Source of the DNA: Anaerolineales bacterium
Lineage (GTDB): Bacteria > Chloroflexota > Anaerolineae > Anaerolineales > DRMV01
Length of the DNA: 12,029 bases
NCBI GenBank assembly: GCA_015484985.1
Contig: WFUL01000005.1
Coordinates: forward strand, 1-12,029
Direction of reading: 5' to 3'
How positions within the stretch are numbered: the stretch's first letter is position 1; every line of letters starts with the position of its first letter. Positions 6,714-12,029 of the stretch are shown here, in pieces. The position numbers and the translations under genes are program-made. The notes under the pieces are model-generated. The model had not been told where the DNA came from. It worked only from the letters and a program-made list of their open reading frames with translations, and ran no database searches.

Positions 6714-6738
6714 CATGGTGGCCTTCTTCGGCCACATG
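6714..6738. other. Hairpin between the propeller gene and the arrestin-like genes
   Basis: CAT-G-GTGGCC (6714-6723) and GGCCACATG (6730-6738) pair over nine bases with one bulged G around the loop TTCTTC. On the minus strand no T-run follows (GAGACCCTTGAGG), so it is not a typical terminator. It ends 22 bases before the downstream start codon region and could be a processing or mRNA-stability element. Confidence 0.35.
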
Positions 6739-6771
6739 GAAGGGGACAAAGAGGCTCCTGGGACCGCCGTG

Positions 6772-7776
6772 TCAAACCCGCAACAGAACCATGCGCCAGA
6801 TGCGTCCCAGGGTGAAGGGCAGGCGTTGCCAGGTATCGCCATAATTGGTGGAGTGCCATACCTCACCGCTGCTCAATCCGGCGTACACGTGACCCGGAGC
6901 GTTGGGGGCTGTCAGCAGCGTATAGGCCAGATAAGGCATGGGTTGAGGAAGCCCGCCGCCTAACTTCTCCCAGGCCGCGCCGCCCGCCTTGCGATAGATG
7001 TAACTGTTCGCCGCGCCGTTCACAGGAGCCTGAGAAACGCCTTTCCAGCCTGCAGGACCCGCGGAGACATACCAGACCTCCGGGCGCTCCGGGTCTGCAG
7101 CACAGGCCCATCCATAACGGAGGTCCAACCCGTCCTTGGGACGCATCCATGTGCACCCTCCATCCTGGGAAACCGCGGCACCTCCCCTGCCCGCCTGATA
7201 CACCCACCTCCCATCGCGTGCGTGGAAGACAAGGGTGTGACCGTTCCGCAAGGCACCCTTGCGGTGGTTCGACCAGGTATGTCCTCCGTCTTCGCTACGG
7301 ATGAGCGCACCGAATCCGATGCTCGCTACAACCACATCGGGATCGATGGGCGAGAGGGCCAGAGCCATAACGGAAGCCTGCCCGTCGAAGGGTTCGGCGG
7401 GAGAGACCCAGAAGCGACGTCCTCGAATACGCCGGAAGCCTTCCATTGCACGCCATTTTCTTCCACCATCATCGCTACGAAACACCATGGGCGGCCTGGT
7501 GCCGGCGTAGAGCACCCGGGCATCATACGGACTGACGGCCAAGGATTGCACCATAACCCCCTCCAGGCCATGGGACTTCCAGGTGCGCCCGCCGTCGTTG
7601 GAGACCAGAATCCCTTCGCGGGTTCCGGCATACACCCGTTTCGAATTCTGGGGATCGACCGCCAGACAGGCCACGGATGGGCAGGAAAAGGGTTGGCTCA
7701 TCTGCCAAGCACCGTCAGGGCCCTCTTCGGCACGGGTGATTCCCTCCTGGGAGGCGCTAAGAAAAATGCGTCTCAT
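6772..7776 (-). CDS. BNR/Asp-box beta-propeller protein (sortilin/YCF48-like)
   Basis: The 334-residue protein is a repeat beta-propeller with five Asp-box motifs (S-x-D-x-G-x-T/K-W): SNDGGRTW (59-66), SDDGGRKW (101-108), SEDGGHTW (151-158), SQDGGCTW (193-200) and the degenerate STNYGDTW (289-296). Each is preceded by strands of the type VYAGTREGIL. Such proteins are found as sialidase-like, sortilin-like and photosystem-assembly (YCF48) folds; here no catalytic residues are apparent, so a binding or scaffold role is more likely. No signal peptide or membrane helix is present, so it appears cytoplasmic, which is less usual for this fold. The frame is open to a GTG at 7791, but AGGTG just before the ATG at 7774-7776 favours that start. 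It precedes the arrestin-like pair on the same strand. Confidence 0.82.
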   Translation of the reverse strand: MRRIFLSASQEGITRAEEGPDGAWQMSQPFSCPSVACLAVDPQNSKRVYAGTREGILVSNDGGRTWKSHGLEGVMVQSLAVSPYDARVLYAGTRPPMVFRSDDGGRKWRAMEGFRRIRGRRFWVSPAEPFDGQASVMALALSPIDPDVVVASIGFGALIRSEDGGHTWSNHRKGALRNGHTLVFHARDGRWVYQAGRGGAAVSQDGGCTWMRPKDGLDLRYGWACAADPERPEVWYVSAGPAGWKGVSQAPVNGAANSYIYRKAGGAAWEKLGGGLPQPMPYLAYTLLTAPNAPGHVYAGLSSGEVWHSTNYGDTWQRLPFTLGRIWRMVLLRV

Positions 7777-7795
7777 GGCACACCTCATCACAAAA

Positions 7796-7838
7796 GCCCT
7801 GAGCCTTCAAGGGTTGGATGAGCATCATCAGGCTGGGC
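7796..7838 (-). terminator. Terminator-like stem in the leader of the propeller gene
   Basis: On the minus strand GCCCAGCCT (complement of 7830-7838) pairs with AGGCTCAGGGC (complement of 7796-7806), nine base pairs with a 2-base bulge, and is followed directly by TTTTGTG. It lies 19 bases before the ATG at 7776, so if it forms it would be an attenuator rather than the end of a previous gene. The loop contains GATGAGCATC-type sequence (7817-7826). The T-run is short, so function is uncertain. Confidence 0.35.
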
Positions 7839-7931
7839 ATTAACCTAACGAAACCCAAGAAAATCGCCCGGGTATATTTTGGGTACCACTTTGAGGGCAT
7901 CTTTTCGCTTCCTTAATGTTTTTCTGCGAAA

Positions 7932-7960
7932 GGGGTGGTCAAGTCCTGTCTGACCACCCC
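7932..7960 (-). terminator. Strong hairpin ending the CopD-like transcript
   Basis: GGGGTGGTCA (7932-7941) and TGACCACCCC (7951-7960) form a perfect 10-base stem with a 9-base loop. On the minus strand it is followed by TTTCGCAGAAAAAC, a short T-run. It starts 16 bases after the stop of the 39-codon ORF and about 170 after the CopD-like stop, so it probably ends that transcription unit. Confidence 0.6.
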
Positions 7961-7976
7961 CTTCGACCTTCAGTCC

Positions 7977-8096
7977 TTACGAGACACACGCCTCCGCCGG
8001 GTCACCCAACCAAAAATGAACCGTCCAATGCTCGAATTCCATACCGGGATGTCCCTTTTCCAGGTGTTCCCAGGGCGGCGAGGGTTGTTCCGTCAT
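7977..8096 (-). CDS. Small 39-residue ORF downstream of the CopD-like gene
   Basis: An ATG at 8094-8096 opens 39 codons ending in TAA, lying between the CopD-like stop (33 bases upstream) and a hairpin terminator (16 bases downstream). The peptide begins MTEQPSPPWEHLEKGHPG and continues with MEFEHWTVHFWLGDP. It is acidic, rich in Trp and His (3 W, 4 H), and has no membrane helix. GGAAAG precedes the ATG but is very close; a GTG five codons upstream is an alternative start. It shares the reading frame of the CopD-like gene, separated by the TGA at 8130-8132 and seven sense codons. I do not recognise the product. Confidence 0.4.
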   Translation of the reverse strand: MTEQPSPPWEHLEKGHPGMEFEHWTVHFWLGDPAEACVS

Positions 8097-8129
8097 GCTT
8101 TCCAGTTCCACAGGGGAAAGGAGAGACCA

Positions 8130-8612
8130 TCAGGCCACCATGCCCAAAACGGCCAAGAGCATCAACAACGTCTCGAGAGCACTGCCACGACGTAAAGTGG
8201 CTTGTAACGAGGCCATCTGGGCCGCCTGTTGGGGGGTGGGTGCGCCTCCCTGCGCGGCAATGTCCTCACCCAGTACGGCCATACGCGTGGATGCACGTCC
8301 CAGAACACCCAGGCCTATCGCGATGGCACCCAGGCCGGCCAGAGCACCCAGGGTCAAGGGCAGCCGAGGACCCAACATGGCTTCCATTTGAAAACCCCCG
8401 GAGACGAAGTAGTACATAGCCAGGCCGGACAGCACGGTCAGTAAACCGGCCGTGGTCATCGCGAGATGAATCCTGTGGGTCAATCGCACCATGACTTGTT
8501 GTCCTTGCCGACCCATGCTCATGACTTCTGGCATTAAGACCAGTCCGATGAACAGTGTGCTGCCCATCCAGAAGATGGCCGAGAGGATGTGTACGGAACG
8601 CAACACAAACAT
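8130..8612 (-). CDS. Small CopD/DUF2269-like integral membrane protein
   Basis: The 160-residue protein has four predicted helices (about 5-26, 50-71, 86-104, 144-160) with a cytoplasm-type loop of about 40 residues between the third and fourth. The opening RSVHILSAIFWMGSTLFIG (5-23) is characteristic of the CopD/DUF2269 group of bacterial membrane proteins, and His8, His46 and His49 could coordinate metal or haem. The family's biochemical role is not settled; CopD relatives are linked to copper import, but there is no CopC here. The ATG has an excellent AGGAGGTG site; an open frame of 36 codons further upstream lacks one and includes the promoter, so it is not coding. It seems to be monocistronic apart from the 39-codon ORF behind it. 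Confidence 0.75.
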   Translation of the reverse strand: MFVLRSVHILSAIFWMGSTLFIGLVLMPEVMSMGRQGQQVMVRLTHRIHLAMTTAGLLTVLSGLAMYYFVSGGFQMEAMLGPRLPLTLGALAGLGAIAIGLGVLGRASTRMAVLGEDIAAQGGAPTPQQAAQMASLQATLRRGSALETLLMLLAVLGMVA

Positions 8613-8660
8613 AAAAGCACCTCCTAAGAGATGGAAAAGGCTGGTTGGTTGGTGATGTTC

Positions 8661-8689
8661 ATCGTACGCTTCCGGTGTCCCGTTGTCAT
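8661..8689 (-). promoter_or_regulatory. Sigma-70-type promoter for the CopD-like gene
   Basis: On the minus strand ATGACA (complement of 8684-8689, five of six to TTGACA) and TACGAT (complement of 8661-8666, four of six to TATAAT) are separated by exactly 17 bases. Transcription would start near 8654, leaving a leader of about 40 bases that ends in the AGGAGGTG ribosome site. It lies downstream of the protease terminator, as expected for a separate unit. Confidence 0.55.
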
Positions 8690-8732
8690 GGGACGGGCGT
8701 CCCAACTTTCCTAGGACCATTTGTCCCGCGGC

Positions 8733-8774
8733 AAAAAAGAAACGGCGAGGGCCTTTTTTCGCCCTCGCCGTTTC
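8733..8774 (-). terminator. Intrinsic terminator of the S41 protease gene
   Basis: GAAACGGCGAGGGC (8739-8752) and GCCCTCGCCGTTTC (8761-8774) make a perfect 14-base stem with an 8-base loop. On the minus strand it is followed by TTTTTT (complement of 8733-8738). It begins 36 bases after the protease stop. This is the clearest terminator in the window. Confidence 0.93.
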
Positions 8775-8810
8775 CGCGATGGTCCGAATACCCGAAGTCG
8801 ATTTCTGAAC

Positions 8811-10139
8811 TCAGGGAGCCAACCGTTCCTGAAGTACCTCCAGGGCCTTGGCCAGTTGCGGGTCGGTCTTCGGGTCGGGCTCGTACTGAATCCAGTCGAT
8901 GTCCTCTTCGTTGAGGGGGACCTCGTAATCCGGGGTCAACCCCTGCTCGTGGATGAGGCGCTCCTTGGGGGTCAACCAGTAGGCCACGGTGATGCGCACA
9001 GCTCCACCATCCTGAGGAATAGGAATCCATTCCTGGACCGATCCCTTCCCGAAGGTCACCTCACCCACCAATGGCGCACGGCCGTGATCTTGTAACGCAC
9101 CGGCCACCACTTCGGACGCCGAAGCCGAACCTTCATTGACCAAAACCACCAACGGTTCCTCCACTGCCAAACCACCACCCTTGGCTTTGTAGACCTCCAA
9201 GGTGCCATCACCGAATTGCTCATACAGCACCACTTCACCTTCCGGCAGGAACTGAGACGCCACTGCCACTGCGGTGTTCAAATAGCCGCCGCCGTTGTTC
9301 CGCAAGTCCAAAATGAACGCCCTAGCACCCTGCTGTTTCAAATCCCGCAGGGCATCCCGCAGGTCTTCGTCGGTCTTGTCCCCGAACATCATCAGGCGGA
9401 TGTACCCGACATCACCTTCCAGGAGGCGATATTCCACACTGGGGATTTGAATTCGGGCCCGCTTGATGACCACGTCGAACTCCTGGATTTCTCCCCCTGC
9501 CTCACGTCGAATGGTCAGGCGCACTTCAGTACCCGCAGGACCCAAAATGCGGCGCCGCACCAATTCTGGTGCTACACCCGTCATATCTTCACCATCCACA
9601 GCGATGATTTGGTCTCCGGGCTTCAAACCTGCTTTGGCCGCGGGAGAGCCGGGAATGGGGGCGATGATGGTCAGATAGTCCTTAGTTACATCCACCCACG
9701 CACCGATACCCTCATACTCGCCCTCCAAGGGGGCTTGTGCGTCCTGGAACTCTTGTGGATCCATGTAGCCCGTATATTTATCCCCCAAGGCTTCCAACAT
9801 CCCCTGAATTGCGCCTCGAACCAACTCCACATCGTTGAGGGGCTGCTCCACGTACTTCTGATGGACCAACTTCCACACAAACCAGAAAGGCTCGAAGAGC
9901 TCATCCAACGTGGCCGGTGTGGGTGGAGCCGTCGGCTGAATATCTTCTTCACCACGAACGGGCGTGGCCGTGGGTATTGAAGGCGTGGCGTCCAACGGAA
10001 CATCCGGCACGTCCCTCGACACCGGTGCACTAGCGGACTTGCGTCCCAGCACCCATCCGGTGGCGAAGGCACCACTCACCCAACAGATGAGAAAGAAAAG
10101 GGCAATTAGACCACCCCAAAGCCATCGACGGCGTTCCAT
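8811..10139 (-). CDS. ctpA: C-terminal processing peptidase, S41 family, membrane-anchored
   Basis: This serine protease cleaves proteins outside the cytoplasmic membrane at their C-termini. The 442-residue protein begins with a basic start and one hydrophobic helix (about 7-31, signal anchor), then a Pro/Thr-rich linker (about 40-77). Next come an N-terminal helical domain (78-135), a PDZ domain (about 138-225, with GSPAAKAGLKPGDQIIAVDG at 164-183) and the peptidase core. The catalytic pair is Ser340 in NEGSASASE and Lys365 in TFGKGSVQ, 25 residues apart as in E. coli Tsp, with Asp351 also conserved. The LDLRNNGGG motif is at 267-275. The ATG follows AAGGAGG by seven bases. It is monocistronic, with its own terminator, and diverges from the NYN operon. 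All catalytic residues are intact; physiological substrate unknown. Confidence 0.95.
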   Translation of the reverse strand: MERRRWLWGGLIALFFLICWVSGAFATGWVLGRKSASAPVSRDVPDVPLDATPSIPTATPVRGEEDIQPTAPPTPATLDELFEPFWFVWKLVHQKYVEQPLNDVELVRGAIQGMLEALGDKYTGYMDPQEFQDAQAPLEGEYEGIGAWVDVTKDYLTIIAPIPGSPAAKAGLKPGDQIIAVDGEDMTGVAPELVRRRILGPAGTEVRLTIRREAGGEIQEFDVVIKRARIQIPSVEYRLLEGDVGYIRLMMFGDKTDEDLRDALRDLKQQGARAFILDLRNNGGGYLNTAVAVASQFLPEGEVVLYEQFGDGTLEVYKAKGGGLAVEEPLVVLVNEGSASASEVVAGALQDHGRAPLVGEVTFGKGSVQEWIPIPQDGGAVRITVAYWLTPKERLIHEQGLTPDYEVPLNEEDIDWIQYEPDPKTDPQLAKALEVLQERLAP

Positions 10140-10240
10140 TGATCGTCCTCCTTAGCCCAAAAGAACTTTGACGTTCAAGTATAATAGCACATCATACCCT
10201 CACGAACATAGCATCGGCTTTTCCCAGGAGGTCGTCCCGG
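10140..10240. promoter_or_regulatory. Divergent promoter region between the protease and the NYN operon
   Basis: Two ribosome sites flank this 101-base gap: AAGGAGG for the protease (minus) and AGGAGG at 10226-10231 for the NYN gene (plus). A plus-strand TATAAT (10180-10185) would serve the NYN operon, and an overlapping minus-strand TATACT (complement of 10178-10183) could serve the protease. Neither has a good -35 at normal distance; the good hexamer TTGACG (10168-10173) is only six bases before the TATAAT. Precise start sites cannot be fixed from sequence. Confidence 0.5.
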
Positions 10241-11281
10241 ATGGGGGACAGCGTAGCATGTTTTGTAGATTTTGAAAATCTCTACCACAGTGCCAAACAC
10301 ACCCTCCACCTTGGCCCGCAATGGACCTTGTTGGTCAACGCGATTCGTCCCTTGGGCACGCCGTCCATACTTCGGGCCTATGGCAATTGGGCGGTGTATA
10401 AGGATGCCCAAGCCCCCCTCCTGGAAGCAGGTTTCGAACTTATCCATACCCCGGATTACCGAACCGATAAAAGGCACGATACTCGCATGATCATCGACGC
10501 CATCTCGTTGGGCGTGCTTCCCCATATCGGAACCGTGGTGCTGGGCACAGGAGATAGTGACTTCATCGACGTGGTCTATCACCTGCGCAACCAAGGCAAG
10601 CGTGTGGTGGTGCTGGCCGTACAAGCCACCACATCCCCTTTGCTTATCCAGGTTGCTTCTCGCTTTCTCGCATACGAATCCCTCCTCGATCGTCCCGCGA
10701 AGAAAGCCCCACCAACCGAAGGTCCCCTGCCCACCACCGAACCTAAACCATCACCGAAGTCTCCTAAGCATTTAGAGGAAGACCGTGTGGAACGCTATTT
10801 GCAGGCCATGGCCCGCAAGATTCGTATGACACCGCATCCACAACGACCCGAAGCCCTGTTGGTGTTCTTCCCCCTCCTCAAAGCCTACAGCGGAGCCCGT
10901 AGTTTCAAAGAAATCGTGGAAGAATTCCAGCAGTCCATGCGGGAGAAGGGCCGCTTTCCTGAAACCCTCTTACAGTCCCTCCCGCATCAAGTCTTCCACG
11001 CCTATGCCCTGGTCTTCGAAGAAGGGGAAGGAAACCTTTGGGACCGTGTCGTTCATCTACGTCCCAACTTGACCTCGGCCAAGGCCTTTTTAGACTGGTG
11101 CGACATGGCCCTGACCCTGTGGATTGCCAAAGGGCTGGGGGACATCGGCGAAATCGAGCCCAAGCCCCTGGCCTATGTCCTCTACGCCGATACCCGTCCG
11201 GTTTTGGTACGACGGGCCCAACGGGTGTTGGAAATGGCCCGACAATTCTGGCCCCACTGGCCACCGAGGGATGTCCCATGA
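10241..11281 (+). CDS. NYN (LabA/DUF88) domain protein with C-terminal domain of unknown function
   Basis: The 346-residue protein has an N-terminal NYN domain (about 4-148), a PIN-like fold expected to act as a metal-dependent ribonuclease. Acidic positions match the family: Asp10 and Asn13 in FVDFENLY, Asp80 and Asp86 in DTRMIIDA, and Asp105 and Asp107 in LGTGDSDF. A Pro-rich linker (about 152-176) separates it from a mostly helical C-terminal region (about 178-346) that I cannot assign; it may recognise RNA or a partner. There is no signal peptide, so it is cytoplasmic. The ATG has AGGAGG nine bases upstream. The HAD gene starts inside its stop codon (ATGA), showing coupling. NYN proteins often work in RNA turnover, but substrate and true activity are unproven here. 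Confidence 0.88.
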   Translation: MGDSVACFVDFENLYHSAKHTLHLGPQWTLLVNAIRPLGTPSILRAYGNWAVYKDAQAPLLEAGFELIHTPDYRTDKRHDTRMIIDAISLGVLPHIGTVVLGTGDSDFIDVVYHLRNQGKRVVVLAVQATTSPLLIQVASRFLAYESLLDRPAKKAPPTEGPLPTTEPKPSPKSPKHLEEDRVERYLQAMARKIRMTPHPQRPEALLVFFPLLKAYSGARSFKEIVEEFQQSMREKGRFPETLLQSLPHQVFHAYALVFEEGEGNLWDRVVHLRPNLTSAKAFLDWCDMALTLWIAKGLGDIGEIEPKPLAYVLYADTRPVLVRRAQRVLEMARQFWPHWPPRDVP

Positions 11282-12003
11282 GCCATTACCAAGCCGTACT
11301 CTTCGATTTGGACGATACCCTGTGCTTCTCCCGTCCGTCATACCGGGAGGTCACCATCCACGTTCTGGCCGACCTGGGATACACCTTCCCTCAGGCCCGA
11401 TGGCGGGCCTTGTGGCGATGGTCCCATGCCTTCTGGGCTTCCTCCCCCGAATTGAAGTCCCTGAAGGAACGTTTTGCCGACGACCCCGAAGGGTTCTGGC
11501 ATGCCTGGAACGAACGCAAGTTGCGCTTTCTGGGCATTCCCCAGAATGACATTCCCCGGGTCCTTCCGGTCCTGCAGGAGGCCATGCAGACCTGGGCCGA
11601 ACAGAGCGAGTCCTGGGTCCCCGAGGAAGTGCTCCACACCCTGGCCCGTCTACGGGAGCAGGGCCTGCGTCTGGGCCTGGTCACCAACCGGAGCCAATCC
11701 CTGGAGCCGGATTTCCTGGACCGCATCGGCCTGGCGCCTTACTTCGACACCGTGGTCGTAGCCGCGGACGTGGGGATTTGGAAGCCCGACCCGCGGATTT
11801 TCCACCTGACCCTGGAGCGGCTGGGAGCGTCGCCCGAGGCCGCGGTGCACGTGGGGGACAATTACTTCGCCGACGTACAGGGCGCCCGCAAGGCCGGATT
11901 GACCGCGCTCCTGTTTGACCCCCACGACCTCTTCCCCGAGCTCCCCATTCCTCGACTGCGACGCCTTCCCCATATCTGGGAGCATCTGGACGGCCGCGCA
12001 TGA
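11278..12003 (+). CDS. HAD-superfamily hydrolase (phosphatase-like)
   Basis: The 241-residue protein is a haloacid dehalogenase-type hydrolase, most likely a phosphatase acting on a small phosphorylated metabolite. Motif I is FDLDDTLC (9-16) with nucleophile Asp10 and acid/base Asp12. Motif II is LVTNRS (134-139; Thr136), motif III is Lys169 in WKPDPRIF, and motif IV is HVGDNYFADVQGA (191-203) with Asp194 and Asp199. A helical cap sits between motifs I and II (about 20-110), as in subfamily I (phosphoglycolate phosphatase and 5'-nucleotidase relatives). The frame is open 80 codons further upstream, but that part lies within the NYN gene; the ATG overlapping the NYN stop is the start. The next gene begins with another ATGA overlap. 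Specific substrate cannot be deduced. Confidence 0.92.
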   Translation: MSHYQAVLFDLDDTLCFSRPSYREVTIHVLADLGYTFPQARWRALWRWSHAFWASSPELKSLKERFADDPEGFWHAWNERKLRFLGIPQNDIPRVLPVLQEAMQTWAEQSESWVPEEVLHTLARLREQGLRLGLVTNRSQSLEPDFLDRIGLAPYFDTVVVAADVGIWKPDPRIFHLTLERLGASPEAAVHVGDNYFADVQGARKAGLTALLFDPHDLFPELPIPRLRRLPHIWEHLDGRA

Positions 12004-12029
12004 ACGGGAATCCGGGCCATCCCCTGGAC
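12000..12029 (+). CDS. Start of a third gene in the NYN-HAD operon (partial)
   Basis: An ATG at 12000-12002 overlaps the HAD stop codon (ATGA) and runs in frame to the window edge, giving MNGNPGHPLD. Ten residues do not allow identification. The third consecutive tight junction on this strand supports a real coupled gene rather than chance. Confidence 0.5.
   Translation, partial: MNGNPGHPLD

Noticed and set aside
7916..8419. Plus-strand ORF across the gap upstream of the propeller gene
   Set aside because: It runs through a strong hairpin and opposite the CopD-like gene, with Pro/Arg-rich shadow composition.
8613..8720. 36-codon extension of the CopD-like protein
   Set aside because: It covers the promoter and the AGGAGGTG ribosome site of the real start and is not hydrophobic.
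11038..11277. 80-codon N-terminal extension of the HAD protein
   Set aside because: It overlaps the end of the NYN gene out of frame; the HAD fold begins at the ATG at 11278 with motif I at the usual distance.

Overview
This 12 kb window is ordinary chromosomal DNA from a GC-rich bacterium. The gene mix fits Chloroflexota (Anaerolineae-like): a many-helix sensor kinase paired with a NarL-type regulator, an archaeal/Gram-positive-type Asd, bacterial arrestin-fold proteins and a BNR-repeat propeller. That placement is inference; there is no rRNA or other marker. Genes are tightly packed, several start/stop pairs overlap as ATGA, and strong AGGAGG-like ribosome sites decide most starts. I see no tRNA, rRNA, CRISPR array or intact mobile element.

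Minus strand, in transcription order (right to left). A C-terminal processing protease (S41) at 8811-10139 ends in a strong intrinsic terminator. A small CopD/DUF2269-like membrane protein (8130-8612) follows with its own good promoter, then a 39-codon ORF and a second hairpin. Next come a BNR/Asp-box propeller (6772-7776), a membrane-anchored, histidine-rich arrestin-like protein (6050-6691) and a soluble arrestin-like protein (5643-6053). A two-component pair follows: a kinase with about ten helices, a GAF-like domain and HisKA_3 (3468-5525), and a NarL/LuxR regulator (2818-3471). Its promoter carries a TATAAT box behind an 18-base inverted repeat. About 580 bases without a convincing gene separate this pair from a metabolic group: ridA (1853-2236), a PRPP-dependent phosphoribosyltransferase (1249-1821) and asd (85-1143). 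A further gene may start at the left edge.

Plus strand, from a divergent promoter region at about 10140-10240: a NYN-domain putative ribonuclease (10241-11281), a HAD hydrolase (11278-12003) and the first ten codons of a third gene (12000 onward). All three are joined by 4-base ATGA overlaps, so they look like one translationally coupled operon.

Most worth following up: the dyad with 7-2-7 (NarL-like) geometry at the kinase promoter and its partial echo in the leader of the propeller gene; the paired arrestin-fold proteins, one tethered and rich in histidine; the NYN-HAD-X operon; and the 39-codon ORF between the CopD-like gene and its terminator. None of these is proven here to be a new system.
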